Positions 46,285-57,103 of a stretch of 64,000 nt of DNA are shown piece by piece. The DNA lies in NCBI GenBank assembly GCA_051453625.1, contig JBOZIK010000001.1:76865234-76929233 (forward strand), read 5' to 3'. This DNA is from Welwitschia mirabilis. Its lineage: Eukaryota > Gnetophyta > Gnetopsida > Welwitschiales. The translations under genes and the position numbers were made by a program. The notes under the pieces were generated by a model. That model saw only the letters and a list, made by a program, of their open reading frames with translations, was not told the DNA's origin and did no database searches. Each line of letters opens with the position of its first letter. Within the stretch, counting starts at the first letter, position 1.

Positions 46285-47460
46285 AAAGAGAATCAGTCAG
46301 ATTGCTTGGCTTCCTCCTCTTTTGATTCTTCTTTAGAATCTTCTTCATCTTTATCTTCCTCTTCTTTGGCTATGTTTTATACTAAGCTTTGAGCTTCCTC
46401 TAAAGTGTCTATAATATCATAACCAACTACGATTAGAGCTTCTTTCATATGCTTGATATAATAGTCAATCTGCTTAGGTATGAAATGGTCTCCTCTAGTG
46501 AGGCTTGCTTTAAAGAAGGAAATTTAGAGTATTTATTAAATTCAATGAAGATATGTATGCAAGATAATGTTTCATGCCTAATGGATGACATGGGGTTAAG
46601 GATTTTCTTTGAGTGAAATGAGACTCTATAATGATGATAAAGATTGGAAATCAGCATAGAGTAGGGTAAAGTCCTAATTCTATGATACTCCAACTGGAAA
46701 TCATATCCTTTAGTATTATGACAAGGGCATAAATAGAGTACCTAGTTCCTACGAAGTACATCAAATAGGTCCTATAATTAGAGGCCTTATCATGATGACT
46801 TACCAATGGTAAGAAACTATAGGTAAAGACTAAATGCAAAAACCTATACTTTGGTTTAAGTAGAGAAGTAGAAATATTATGTTTTCAACTATGAAACTTA
46901 TCATAAAGTTCCCTTATGACCTCTTCTTTCTCTTTCATAGAGTCATGAAGAGGCTAAAACTCCTCATAGTCTCCTATTGAAAGATTAGCAATGGCCATAA
47001 TATAGTTCGCAGTAATCTATATATTCTTCTCCACAACCAAGATTTTCATGGTTATGCTATTGGTATCATAAGAAGTATTGTAATAAAACATCATAGTAAT
47101 AAAAGCATAAGAAGGATCTAAAACATCAAGGAAATAAGAAATATCCATATCTCATAGAGTTTAATCACATCTTTAAGCTCCCTTAGCTCTGAAGTGGTAA
47201 CAACCCTTTCTTGTCACACTGGCTTCTTTTCAAACTTCTCCTAGAACTTATCTAAAGCTTCTTGAGATATGACTTAGTAGAAATAATGAAGATCTTTGAG
47301 AGCAACCTCCTTTTCCCTTCTTCTATAGGGTTCCTCAGGCATTGCAACCACTTGGCAGAAGCTTGGAAACAAGAAATATCTAAGAGAGACACTAGATCTA
47401 TAGGAGATAAGTGACTAGAAGATAATGAAAAGCATTTGGACTCCACTCATTTTTAAAAAG
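46285..47460 (-). pseudogene. C3 accessory ORF (Transposase_32-like)
   Basis: Minus-strand reading frame broken by stops and frameshifts, in the same place as the better preserved C4 copy (54,192-55,290). Recognisable pieces are: a SPIDLVSLLDISCF segment near 47,400, SYLKKL, FTYSFLPLVSHHDKASNYRT followed by YLMYFVGTRYSIYALVIILK (46,700-46,830), ELGLYPTLCxSNLYHHYRV, KQASLEETISYLSRL and an acidic end of about 20 residues, mostly Glu, Lys and Asp, at 46,290-46,370. The central block is the one that resembles the plant 'putative transposon protein' family (seen more clearly in C4). Function is unknown, and Transposase_32 is only a family name. Confidence 0.6.
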
Positions 47461-47519
47461 AGGTTTATTAGATGGGTTTTGATAAAGAAATTAATTCCAG
47501 CAATGAATATTTTACACCA

Positions 47520-47690
47520 TAATCCTACAAGTCTAGTTGACTAGTTTGAGATCGATTCAACCAGTTAAGATACGAGTCTCAGTATTCTTAGGGTCTGGGT
47601 GACTAGTCTTTTAGGTTAGTCGATTGATTACTACTAGTTGACTACATCATAAATCTAGTCAACTACCTTATAATTAGCTAGAAAATGAAG
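47520..47690 (-). promoter_or_regulatory. C3 internal TTGAC/GTCAA motif array before the accessory ORF
   Basis: Within 170 bases occur CTAGTTGACTAG, CTAGTTGACTAC and CTAGTCAACTAC, plus variants with GTCGATT and ATTCAACC. The array sits between the RNase H end and the accessory ORF start. It uses the same core as the LTR arrays. The role is inferred only. Confidence 0.5.
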
Positions 47691-47814
47691 ATATAACCTC
47701 CACTTCATTCTGAAGATGAAGAAATTTATCAAAATTTAGGGGTTTAATAAATAAACTAGTAAGTCGACAATCTATACTAATAAAATTCATAGAAATGTTT
47801 TCCTTTTCAATTTG

Positions 47815-48430
47815 ATCTCTTAAAAATGATGTCTTAGTTTAATGTGTTTAGTTCTAGAATGTTGAATAGATTTTTTAAAAATATTTATTGCACTAGTGTT
47901 ATTACAAAAAATAGGAATTTGTTCAAAAACTACACCAAAGTCCTTTAGCATTTCCTTCATCCAAAGGAGATGAGCATAACAACTTCCTGCTGTAATATTC
48001 TTAGCTTCTGCTGTTGAAATGGAGATCACATTTTTCTTTTTACTTGTCCATCCCACTAATCATGATCTTAATAAAAAACAATTACTAAATGTGATTTTTC
48101 TATCATTCTTTCATCCATTCCAATCTACATCACTGAATCTTTCAAGCTTAAAAGATGTCTTGGTTGGGTACCTCAAACCAAAATCACATGTGCCTTTTAT
48201 ATATCTAATTATTATTTTCAGTGCTTGTAAGTGTGATTCTTTTAGTTGGATTTAGTACATTTCACACACATGAACACTAATCATAATACTAGGTCTACTT
48301 GTAATTAAGTATAAAAAACTTCCTATCATACTCCTATAAAGCTTTTAATCTACTAATTTTCCAGATCCAACTAAGATAACTTTATAAGAAGTTGAAACAG
48401 GTGTGTTAGTTGTTTTGGCATTTTCCATTC
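47815..48430 (-). pseudogene. C3 copia RNase H (cut by gap)
   Basis: Frame 47,820-48,056 has MGWTSKKKNVISISTAEAKN, the copia WxSKKQxxxxLSTAEAEY motif, then AHLLWMKEMLKDFGVV and IPIFCNNTSAINIFKKSIQH, with TKHIKLRHHF at the end. Upstream in other frames are a FSDVDWNG segment (YSDADWAG), RYIKGTCDFGL and YLITSRP. The domain is nearly complete but frameshifted. C3's RT and everything upstream are lost at the gap 48,431-48,530. Confidence 0.8.
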
Positions 48431-48612
48431 NNNNNNNNNNNNNNNNNNNNNNNNNNNNNNNNNNNNNNNNNNNNNNNNNNNNNNNNNNNNNNNNNNNNNN
48501 NNNNNNNNNNNNNNNNNNNNNNNNNNNNNNAGAAACCACTTTCTAAAATGCAATTTCTAATTTCCTTTCGATTGCATAGAAACCACAAGAAGAGTGGCAA
48601 GGCACACAAGTG

Positions 48613-48780
48613 GTGAGTAGCAACAGGAAAGCGGAGCGGCAAGGCATGCCAGCAGAGAGCAGTAATGGGAAAGCAAAGCAACAAGGTACACGAACAGAGA
48701 GCAGTAATGGAAAAGCAGAGCAACAAGGCGTACGAGCAGAGAGTAGCAATAGGAAAGTGAAGCAGCAAGGCGTGAGCAGA
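48613..48780 (+). repeat. 42-bp minisatellite, four units
   Basis: Four head-to-tail 42-bp units start at about 48,613, 48,655, 48,697 and 48,739, with a core like GAGAGCAGTAATGGAAAAGC followed by AGAGCAACAAGGCG. All three frames stay open through the array. One (48,610-48,837) gives a 14-residue repeat of the type ESSNGKAEQQGVRA. The GC content is far above the neighbours. I doubt it is translated. Confidence 0.9.
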
Positions 48781-48840
48781 GCAGAAAATGAGATGCATGC
48801 GATAGCGTTAGGGTTTATGTTAACAACATGCACATAGCAT

Positions 48841-49129
48841 CTTTTTAATGTTTAATGATCTTAGCTTTTACGATGTTTATCATATTAAACACCTTAAAAT
48901 CCCCCCACCTTTTACAATGTTTATTCAGTTAAGCACCATAAAAGACCATGAGGATTTAAAGTGTTTATTTATAAATTCCTTAAAAACATTTATATGTGGG
49001 CTTTTGCGGTGTTTATTTAGAAATTTCTTTTTCTTTCCAAGGCATTTATTGAAATAAACACCTTAAAAGATCCTATAATAACAGCATTTATTTAAATAAA
49101 GACCTTAAAAGGCACTATTTATTATAGTG
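48841..49129 (-). mobile_element. CACTA-type transposon end with subterminal repeats
   Basis: The minus strand begins CACTATAATAAATAGTGCC at 49,129. Moving inward, about ten copies of a TTTTAAGGTGTTTATTT-like motif occur in both orientations (for example 48,867-48,880, 48,884-48,898, 49,002-49,019, 49,053-49,069), often as facing pairs. A 5'-CACTA terminus with dense inverted subterminal repeats is the hallmark of CACTA (En/Spm) elements. The opposite end and transposase were not found. The minisatellite at 48,613 and the gap may lie inside the element. Confidence 0.6.
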
Positions 49130-49179
49130 CATAATGATGACATTAAGTATGATGGTTTGTTATCTTTTACAATTGGAAG

Positions 49180-49260
49180 AGATTCTTATGATAATGCCAA
49201 CACTTGGCTTCTGGATACTAATGCTACTATCAACCATTGTCATTGTCATGTGTCTCCATG
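49180..49260 (+). pseudogene. Possible copia protease scrap
   Basis: On the plus strand DNANTWLLDTNATINHC resembles the copia protease start (WxxDSGATxHM), with Gly of the active-site triad replaced by Asn. The match is short and nothing else of the element is seen, so it may be accidental. Confidence 0.25.
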
Positions 49261-51080
49261 ATCATCCTACTTAGCAATGCCACATATCATTTTGCAAATC
49301 CTCATCGTCACTGCCATGTATCGTTAAGAATGTAATTTATTTTTGATGTGAAATTTGACCAAGCCCATAACTACATTTAATCCAATTTTTCATGATAAGT
49401 TAGAAATGTGAGATTTGTACTATTCAATATAGAAAGACCGATGACACCAGTAGTTCTAGAGAGCAACACTGGCATTTGAGCTTCAATAATCTTCATGTTT
49501 AAACTTGTCTTTCAGTTAAGCACAAATAAGCTGCAAATGTCATTGGCAATAGGATATGTTCATAATTATTATGAAAATCAATATAAGATATGTTTTTAAT
49601 GATAAAATTAATTATACTAATGTCTTTCATTAATATTAATTGGTCATTTAAATTGATTGTAGTGTCAAATTTTACATGTTAACAGGGAGAAACCCTTAAA
49701 TTTATTAATATGAAACATGATTAGAGCATCTCTAATACTTAAGTTATATATATATTTTTGAAATTTCTTTATTAAGATACCTCTACAATTCCATATTATT
49801 AATTTATTTTTATTTATAATTAATAGTGCCTTAAGGTGTAATAAACTTTATTGTAAGTAACTTATTAGACAATAGGAGTTTCAAATAAGGGAAGTCCATA
49901 TACAAGAAAAATCATGAAATCATTATAAGTAGTTGATTAAAAAACATTAAGATATTTAAATAAATGGTTATAAGGCCATTTAATTTAAAAAAACTATTAG
50001 GTAGATAGTTACAAGACCATTGGTTTCACACTTATACACATGATAAAATCATGTAATGAGATGTTCCTCATACTAAAGTGTAACGTAAAATGAAATAACT
50101 CATTTTATATAGTTTAACTAATAGGAATATGATACTATTCTACTACTATCTAGACTATCCTTAGATTAGATTAATAAAATTTAATATCCATATTTTTACA
50201 ATTAGTATAAAAACCAAAGATTCCATACTCCCATGCATCTTGTCTATTAATAATGTAACAAGTTACCATATATGAATCTATAGGTTAAAGTGGTGGTTCT
50301 TCAAGCTAATGCACATGATCAAACTAGTGGTGATGAGGTCATGATAAGATTGACTACATATTAAACACATGCGATTTTAGACTTAGATGATTTCTCTATA
50401 AGTTATTATCTAACTAAAGTGATGTTACCATATAAATAATGATATATCTTTTAGTATAGTTTTTAGTACATTTTATATTTGTTTTAAATATAATACACAT
50501 GATACAAGTAATAACTCGCAACAAGATGTTTAACTAAGATTAACCTTAATTTAGATGATAAAAATTATTAATTAAAAATTTAAATGATTAAAATCTTAAT
50601 GATATGTATTTAAAGAGAAAATGAAGCACTAGGGTAACTAATTTAATACCTTTTTGATACTTAAAGTGAAAACATAATTAAATTTAATAATGAAATACAT
50701 AAGAGAACCCTTGTGTTATAACTTCAATTTTTAACATATTCTATTTTAATTAAAGATAACTATATTTTCTTCACATTTTAAATAGGTAATTTAATATTAT
50801 GAAATAATATGAACACCATCCAAAACCAAGTAAACATACACCATTTATACATATGATGATGCATAAGAATAAGTATGATATCATTAATATAATACTTTAC
50901 ATAATATGTAATGATGATATTAAATCCCTAGAATATCAATATTATTACACTTTTTAATATGGAAAATTATCAATAAATAATTGTGAGATTGCATCATATT
51001 AACTTAAGACCATTTATCAATAATTATCCTTTTAATTTAGCCATGTGTGCTAATCATACAAATAAGACTATTAAATTTCC
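49260..51080. other. AT-rich stretch without recognised features
   Basis: No frame over 60 codons and no domain. A TTAGAGCATCTCTAATACTT segment at about 49,723 resembles the ends of some plant miniature elements, but a partner end was not found. Confidence 0.4.
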
Positions 51081-51180
51081 ATAATCATATATTATTAAAA
51101 TATGTAGGAGGAATGTTGAACTTGAATCTTTTAGTAACTATTCCTTCCCCTTAAAGTATAACAATCTCATAGAAATTAGC

Positions 51181-51255
51181 ATTCAAAGGTTTAAATATAC
51201 AACCTCCTATTTAGAGGATAAGTATTCCACTAGTTGGACTACCATCCTATTAGTA
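51181..51255 (-). pseudogene. tRNA-derived SINE head or decayed tRNA gene
   Basis: The minus strand reads like a tRNA body: a D-arm/box A region GGTAGTCCAACTAGTGG (compare TRGCNNARYNGG), then AATACTTATCCTCTAAATAG (anticodon-stem-like), GGAGGTTG and a box B/T-arm equivalent GTATATTTAAACCTT (compare GGTTCRANNCC). The box B Cs and Gs have mostly become T and A. The bases further on the minus strand (51,080-51,180) have no tRNA acceptor end, which favours a SINE over a tRNA gene. Confidence 0.5.
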
Positions 51256-52049
51256 TAAATCAAATGTTCACACTTAACTATATCAAATATCATATGTTAT
51301 TAGTTTCTAATATCCAAGCATATCTTAGAAGCACAAAACATCATATGGTCCTCTTATTTTAGCCATGCAAACTTGAAGAAAGAAAATTATTATCTAATTT
51401 TAATATAATGAATTTAAAAATATATTGACCCAAACACATCAATAACAAACATTAGTTACTATTATTTATTTCATTACTAGATAATAAATAGCATGAAAAT
51501 CAACAATTAAAGCTTCTATACTAACATCTATAATGATTAATTGCATTATCTCATAATCATAATAGATAAAAGAACAAATTAGAGATTAACATATAGTGTG
51601 ATTTGACACATGTCTGTAAGTGGTGAGCTTTAATATTTTGGATTTGAGTTCTATAGTGTCTAGGTTTATGTTTTATTCTATCCATGTATTCAAGGCATAT
51701 GGTATGAGTTTCAACTATTGAATATGAATCACAAAGCAAATATAGATATTTAATGGTCAACTCTTAGCCTAGTAGGAACCTACCATGATTTTTCATCTAG
51801 TGAAGTAGATAAGTAGTCTTACTAAGTGTAGTATTATTTTTCATGAATTAACTTCTTTAGGAAAAATAAAATAAGGATATATTAATTTTTCCAACCTTTA
51901 ACTATCTTTTTATTTATTCATATTAATTATTAATATTGACATAACAATAATCAACAACTACAAAGTTAAAAATAAGGACATACAAGAACCTACATGATGC
52001 AACATATGGAATCAACCTTAAGTGAAGTCTAGGATGACATTACATAAAA

Positions 52050-52545
52050 NNNNNNNNNNNNNNNNNNNNNNNNNNNNNNNNNNNNNNNNNNNNNNNNNNN
52101 NNNNNNNNNNNNNNNNNNNNNNNNNNNNNNNNNNNNNNNNNNNNNNNNNNNNNNNNNNNNNNNNNNNNNNNNNNNNNNNNNNNNNNNNNNNNNNNNNNNN
52201 NNNNNNNNNNNNNNNNNNNNNNNNNNNNNNNNNNNNNNNNNNNNNNNNNNNNNNNNNNNNNNNNNNNNNNNNNNNNNNNNNNNNNNNNNNNNNNNNNNNN
52301 NNNNNNNNNNNNNNNNNNNNNNNNNNNNNNNNNNNNNNNNNNNNNNNNNNNNNNNNNNNNNNNNNNNNNNNNNNNNNNNNNNNNNNNNNNNNNNNNNNNN
52401 NNNNNNNNNNNNNNNNNNNNNNNNNNNNNNNNNNNNNNNNNNNNNNNNNNNNNNNNNNNNNNNNNNNNNNNNNNNNNNNNNNNNNNNNNNNNNNNNNNNN
52501 NNNNNNNNNNNNNNNNNNNNNNNNNNNNNNNNNNNNNNNNNNNNN
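52050..52545. other. 496-N gap just left of C4
   Basis: An assembly gap with a non-round size, presumably estimated from read pairs. The neighbouring 51,260-52,049 has no recognised gene apart from a 67-codon minus-strand frame (51,557-51,760) of unknown nature. Confidence 0.9.
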
Positions 52546-52619
52546 ATAAAAAAATATACTTACAAATGTTTATATAGATAAATAGGTACACTAATACACT
52601 ATAAATAATATGATATATA

Positions 52620-53763
52620 TAAAGGATTAACAACTCTTTAGTGCAAGGGAGTTAATAGGTTTTACAAAATAAAATTTATCCTTAAAAGATGACATAAAAA
52701 TATCAATATATTTGAAATGAGAACTAACTACTATTAAATGAAATCAGATGAATAGAAGAGCAAGTAAATAACTAAGATGAAAAATACCAAAGAGGAGCAC
52801 TAGACAAAATGATTTATAGTGGTTTAGAAAAATCCCCCTACTCCATTCTCGACTACCAGTTTCAACCCTAAGCCGATTCGAATTCTTGTTGCTTTCTTTT
52901 CAAATTTCTAAGTCAACTTGTAACTTTTAAAAGTAGACTTTTTACGCTCAATCTCAAAATTTGCAAAGCAAAACTTTTCATAAGGATAATATGCCTAAAT
53001 GCACTGGCTTTACTAGATCTGAAGTACAACAAAGTGGGAATACATTACTTGAAAAGAACGTTCACAAGTATAGGCTTATACAGTGTTGTATATTGCTTTT
53101 AGACCAATGAATATTAAGAGTATAAATGTCCTTTTCTTTTTAAAAAATTAGTGATAAATATTTTTATTCATTTGGCTTATGTAGAATATAGTTTTTATGC
53201 ATTGAAAAATAAATCTGATACTTCAATGGCTAGGTATGAAAAGGGTAATGACTAGAAAATAAACTAAAAAGTTCTCATTCTGCTGTGATCTCTCGACTCC
53301 TCCAAACATCTAGTCAACCTAATTAGTTACTGTCACTGAATTCGGTCAACCCTACTTTCTTCCAGTTGACCTGATTGCCTTACATCACATGATCTGGTCA
53401 ACTCCATCCAGAGTTCAGTTAACCATTTTTTGTCCAAGTTTGGTCGACTCCTTATGAGCTCTAGTTGATACCTTGATAATTTTCACAGAAAAAGTATGTG
53501 GCTCAAGTTCGGTTGACTTCTTCTAAGGTCTAGTCGATTCCTTATGAACTTCATCTAAAAACTTTAGGTCTAGATTTGGACGAGTCCATTTGGATTTGGT
53601 TGACTCACTATGAATATTGTCAATTTTCTAGGTCACTCAAAACTTGAGAAAGATGTTGAATTTCTTCTGACTGACACAGACTTTATTTTTCTAAAACATT
53701 TATAACATATTATGCTATATTAGATATGTTAGTTTAACATTAATTTGGTAATCTGACTTAACA
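52620..53763 (-). repeat. C4 3' LTR (left)
   Basis: Matches 60,629-61,767 end to end. It begins TAAAGGATTAACAACTC where the partner has TGAAGGATTTATAGTCC, and ends CTTAACA. Shared blocks include AAATATCAATATATTTGAAA and GATTTATAGT. The TTGAC/GTCAA array lies at 53,290-53,610. Confidence 0.9.
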
Positions 53764-53775
53764 ATCTCCTTCTTT
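53764..53775 (-). promoter_or_regulatory. C4 polypurine tract
   Basis: AAAGAAGGAGAT on the minus strand directly before TGTTAAG, the first bases of the 3' LTR. It primes plus-strand synthesis. Confidence 0.8.
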
Positions 53776-54191
53776 AACATTAATGGCAAACTATATTTGA
53801 TTATACATGAAAATTATCAATATAATGTGGAAAAATCCCCCTAATGATGTGCCAAAAAGAACCTTTCTATAATACCAAGTAATACAACATTTATTATTCA
53901 TTCACATGCATTTATAATTTTACAAAATCAAAATAAGAGACATTTAGATGATTATTTGTAGGTAATATAATATTCATTAATTTTAACACATGTATTATAA
54001 CTGATGATTACTAAAATGGATAACCATAAGAACAACTACAACTCAACATTACACGTAGATTTGAATTTTTCAAAAACATATAATAACTATAGTAGAAATA
54101 AGGAAAACCAATAGATTCAATAGCAAAGAGACTATTTTCTCCTCCTTTTAACACCAATGACAAAGGAGAGAAATAAAGATATAAGAATCTC

Positions 54192-55290
54192 TAATCAAAC
54201 TCCTCTTTCTCTTCAGATTCTTCATCTGAATTAGGGTTATCCTCCTCTTCTTCTTATTCTACTGACTGGTGATGAGAACTATCAGCCTCTTTAAAAGTAT
54301 CTGCTATCTCATATCTGGCCATGATAAGAGTCTCTTTCATATGATGTGTGCATGAATCGAGTCTTTTTAGGTAAGAAATAGTCTCATTAGGAGAGGCTTG
54401 CTTTGGAGAATGGGCTTTGAAGGATTTCTTAGAATCAAAAAAAGATATGCATGCAAGAAGGAGTGTCACATCCAATGAAAGACATGGAGGTTAAAGTTTC
54501 AAGCTTGAAATGTACTTGGATTCTAAAATGATGACAAATATTTTAAATGAGGATGGAGTATGAAAGAGCTCTATTTTTGTGATACTCAACTTAAGAAACC
54601 ATATTTTTAAGAATAATGGCAGAAGCATCAATAGAGTAAGGACTTTCTACCAAATACAAGAGATATGCTCAATAGTTTAAGGTCTCATCACAATAACCAG
54701 TAAGAGGTAAAATATTATAAGTAAAGAAAAGATGAAGAAACTGATACTTTGGAATAAGATAAGATGTGAAAAGGATGGTTTTTCATCGAATAAGATTACC
54801 ATAAAACTCCCTGGTAACCTTCGCCTTGTCCTCCATGGAGTCATCCAAGGGTTAAAACTCCTCATAGTCTCAATTGGAAAGACTTGTAAGGGAGGCTATT
54901 AGATCTAGGCTAATTTTTATTCTTGTACCCAAAAAATGTATGGAAAGAGTAGTAGTATAAGCATCACAAGTGGCATTAGAGTAGAACTTGTGGGTAACGA
55001 ACGGATAGGCTAAACAAGAAACTTCAAAAAAATAGGATAGATCTAGTTCATTTAGGAGTCTTACCACATCACGAAGTTCTCTAAGCTCTTCTAAAGATAC
55101 TGGTCTCTCCTGGAAGATATGTTTCTTCTTAAACTTATCTACAAACTTCTCAACATCCTCTTATAACATCCCTGAATAAAAATATTCTAGATCTTTTCTA
55201 GTTGGCTCTTGTTTTCTTACTCTTCTAGAATATTGCTCAGCTATAGATGAGACATAGTACTTTCTAAAGACAATAAGAAGGAAGATGACA
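54192..55290 (-). pseudogene. C4 accessory ORF (Transposase_32-like)
   Basis: Minus-strand frame between RNase H and the 3' LTR, open over long parts but with in-frame stops. Its N-terminal part is basic (EQYSRRVRKQEPTRKDLEYF, 55,150-55,240). Then come FVDKFKKKHIFQERPVSLEE and LRELRDVVRLLNELDLSYFF; PFVTHKFYSNATCDAYTTTL and SIHFLGTRIKISLDLIASLT (54,870-55,067) match the family pattern VxxFYANxxxxxxxxVRGxxVxFSxxxIxxxLxL. Later, LIPKYQFLHLFFTYNILPLT and YLLYLVESPYSIDASAIILK match the WxxFLxxRLLPTxHxxxVxxERAxLLYxIxxGxxIDVGxII block. The end is KQASPNETISYLKRL and an acidic tail. Plant genomes hold many copies of this family, whose function is unknown; env, chaperone or movement roles are not supported. 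Confidence 0.7.
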
Positions 55291-55429
55291 AAGGAAGAAA
55301 GATAAGAAAATAGGTGGAAATGAGAAATCTAGGGCTTAAAAAAGATTTTATAGGAAGGATAAAGTAAGCTAATTCTAAGCAAAAAAACCAAGTACACTGC
55401 ATTTCTCCTACTAAAAACCTAATATGCTA

Positions 55430-55620
55430 GTCGATTAGATTGAAGTTCAGTTGACGTATTGAGATGCTAGTCAAATTTTTTAGGTTTGGTTAACTGAAAC
55501 TTTAGTCTAGTTAACCCAACTTGAACCAAGTTTTTTGAAATGAGCCTAGGAGACTAGGTTAAAATCCAATCGACTCGATTTTTCCAAGTCAAGTTGACCG
55601 AATTAAAAATATGATTAATT
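55430..55620 (-). promoter_or_regulatory. C4 internal TTGAC/GTCAA motif array before the accessory ORF
   Basis: CTAGTCGATTAG, TCAGTTGACG, CTAGTCAAAT, GGTTAACT, CTAGTTAACCC, AATCGACTCG and AAGTTGACCG occur within 190 bases, directly upstream (in sense) of the accessory frame and after RNase H. C3 has a comparable array in the same position. It may act as a promoter for the accessory ORF; this is inference. Confidence 0.5.
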
Positions 55621-55759
55621 GTTCTACTTTCAGTTGGAGGACGGTGACAAAATCTTTAGTTCACATTAAAGATTTAGAAATTTGTCAGGGTTTAGGGGTT
55701 TCGTAAAAATATTATCTAGCTATCAATCAATGTATAAAAAATTCATGGATATATTACTT

Positions 55760-56380
55760 TTTCTACTTGATCTCTAAGAAAATGATGTTTAAGTTTAAAA
55801 TGTTTAGTGTGAGAATGCTGAACACGATTTTTCAAAATGTTAATGATATTTGTATTATCATAAAAAATGGGTACTTCATCATAGTTAATCCTGAAGTTTT
55901 TCAGCATTTCCTTCATCTACAGAAGATGGGTACAATAACTTTCTACTACTATATATTCTACTTTTATAGTGGAAAGAAAGATAGAATTTTATTTCTTACT
56001 TGCCAAGCCTACCAAACATGATCCTAGAAAGAAACAGTTTCCACTAGTGCTTTTCCGATCATCTTTGCATCTAGCCTAGTCCACATCACTAAAACTTACA
56101 AGTTTAAAAGAAGTTCCTACGGGATACTATAACCCATAATTAGTAGTACCTTTTATATATTTTATGATTCTTGTGATAACTTGGAGGTGAGATTTCTTGA
56201 GGTTAATTTGATATCTAGTACACACAGCAATACGAAACATTATATTAGGTCTACTAGCTATTAAATACAATAAGCTTCTTATCATGCTTCTATAGAGCTT
56301 TCGATCAATTGCTTTTCTATTACCATCAAGACTAACTTTACATGAAGTTAACATTCGAGTGGTGATTGATTTTGCAGTTT
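55760..56380 (-). pseudogene. C4 RNase H
   Basis: The frame 56,127-56,354 holds DRKLYRSMIRSLLYLIASRP and NIMFRIAVCTRYQ (the YRxxIGSLLYLxxSRPDIxFxVxxCxRxQ block that links RT to RNase H), then HLQVITRIIKYIKGTTNYGL. Below it, in other frames, come a FSDVDxARCKDDRKS-like motif, SKKxNSIxxSTxKVEY, LLWMKEMLKNFRINY and an INILKNRVQHSHTKHFKLKHH-like end (55,770-55,900). It has several stops. Confidence 0.75.
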
Positions 56381-56549
56381 CAAACCCAAATTACTTAATC
56401 AAATCCTTAGCATATTTTGATTGAGAGATGAAAATGCCTTGTTTGGTTTGCTTAATTTGCAATCCAAGAAACATGCTTACTTCTCTAAGCATATTCATCT
56501 CAAAGTGTGTTATCGTAATGATAGCAAATTCTTTTGACAGTTCCTCCTT

Positions 56550-57080
56550 TAAAGCTCTAAAAATTATATCATCAACATAGATTTGAATGATAATGAAAGA
56601 TTACTTAAGTTTCCTGACAAAGAGGGTCTTATCCATAGCTCCTTGGCTATAACCACTATCCTTAATAAAAGTTATTAATTTTTCATACCTTGCCCTAAGA
56701 ACTTGTTTCAAACCATATAATGCCTTTTTGAGTAAATAAACATGGTTTGATTTATGAGGATCTATGAAGCATCTTGGTTGTTTCACATACATCTCTTCAT
56801 TAAGTATTTCATTTAAGAAACCACTTTTTAAATCCATTTGAAAGACTTTAAAATTTTAAAGATTACAAATGAAGGAAACTTTCTAATGCTATCTAGTCTT
56901 GCCACTAGAGTGAAAGTATCTCCTACATTAACCCCTTCAATCTAATTCTAACTTTGAGCCACCAATCTTGTCTTGCTCTTAATCACATTGTTGTATTCAT
57001 TACACTTATTCTTAAAGATTTCCTTTATTCGAATTATATTCTGGCTCTTACGTCTTTTTATTAGTCTTTAAACATCATTT
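56550..57080 (-). pseudogene. C4 reverse transcriptase
   Basis: The frame 56,601-56,837 reads MDLKSGFLNEILNEEMYVKQ (MDVKSAFLNGxxxEEVYVxQP), GFxDPxxxxHVYxLKKALYG, LKQxxRAxY and DKTLFVRK, the SIRE-type RT palm. Just below, the minus strand gives IQIYVDDIIF with the catalytic YVDD intact (codons about 56,571-56,582), then KEFAIITITHFEMNMLREVS and FLGLQIKQTKQGIFISQSKY. The segment above 56,837 (CKWVFRNK, KARLVAQGY) is decayed, and stops separate the frames. Confidence 0.8.
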
Positions 57081-57103
57081 CTCTTAAATTGTTGTAATTT
57101 TTC

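Noticed and set aside
46445-46693. Independent host gene in the C3 accessory region
   Set aside because: The same module recurs in C4 at the same position between RNase H and the 3' LTR, so it belongs to the element.
48543-48833. Minus-strand frame rich in Cys, Leu and Ser, and the overlapping 130-codon frame
   Set aside because: Shadow frames of the 42-bp minisatellite, one of them spanning N.
49723-49745. TTAGAGCATCTCTAATACTT as a miniature transposon end
   Set aside because: No inverted partner within reach, so no element could be defined.
52022-52633. Frames of 175 and 197 codons at the 496-N gap
   Set aside because: Made almost only of undetermined residues.
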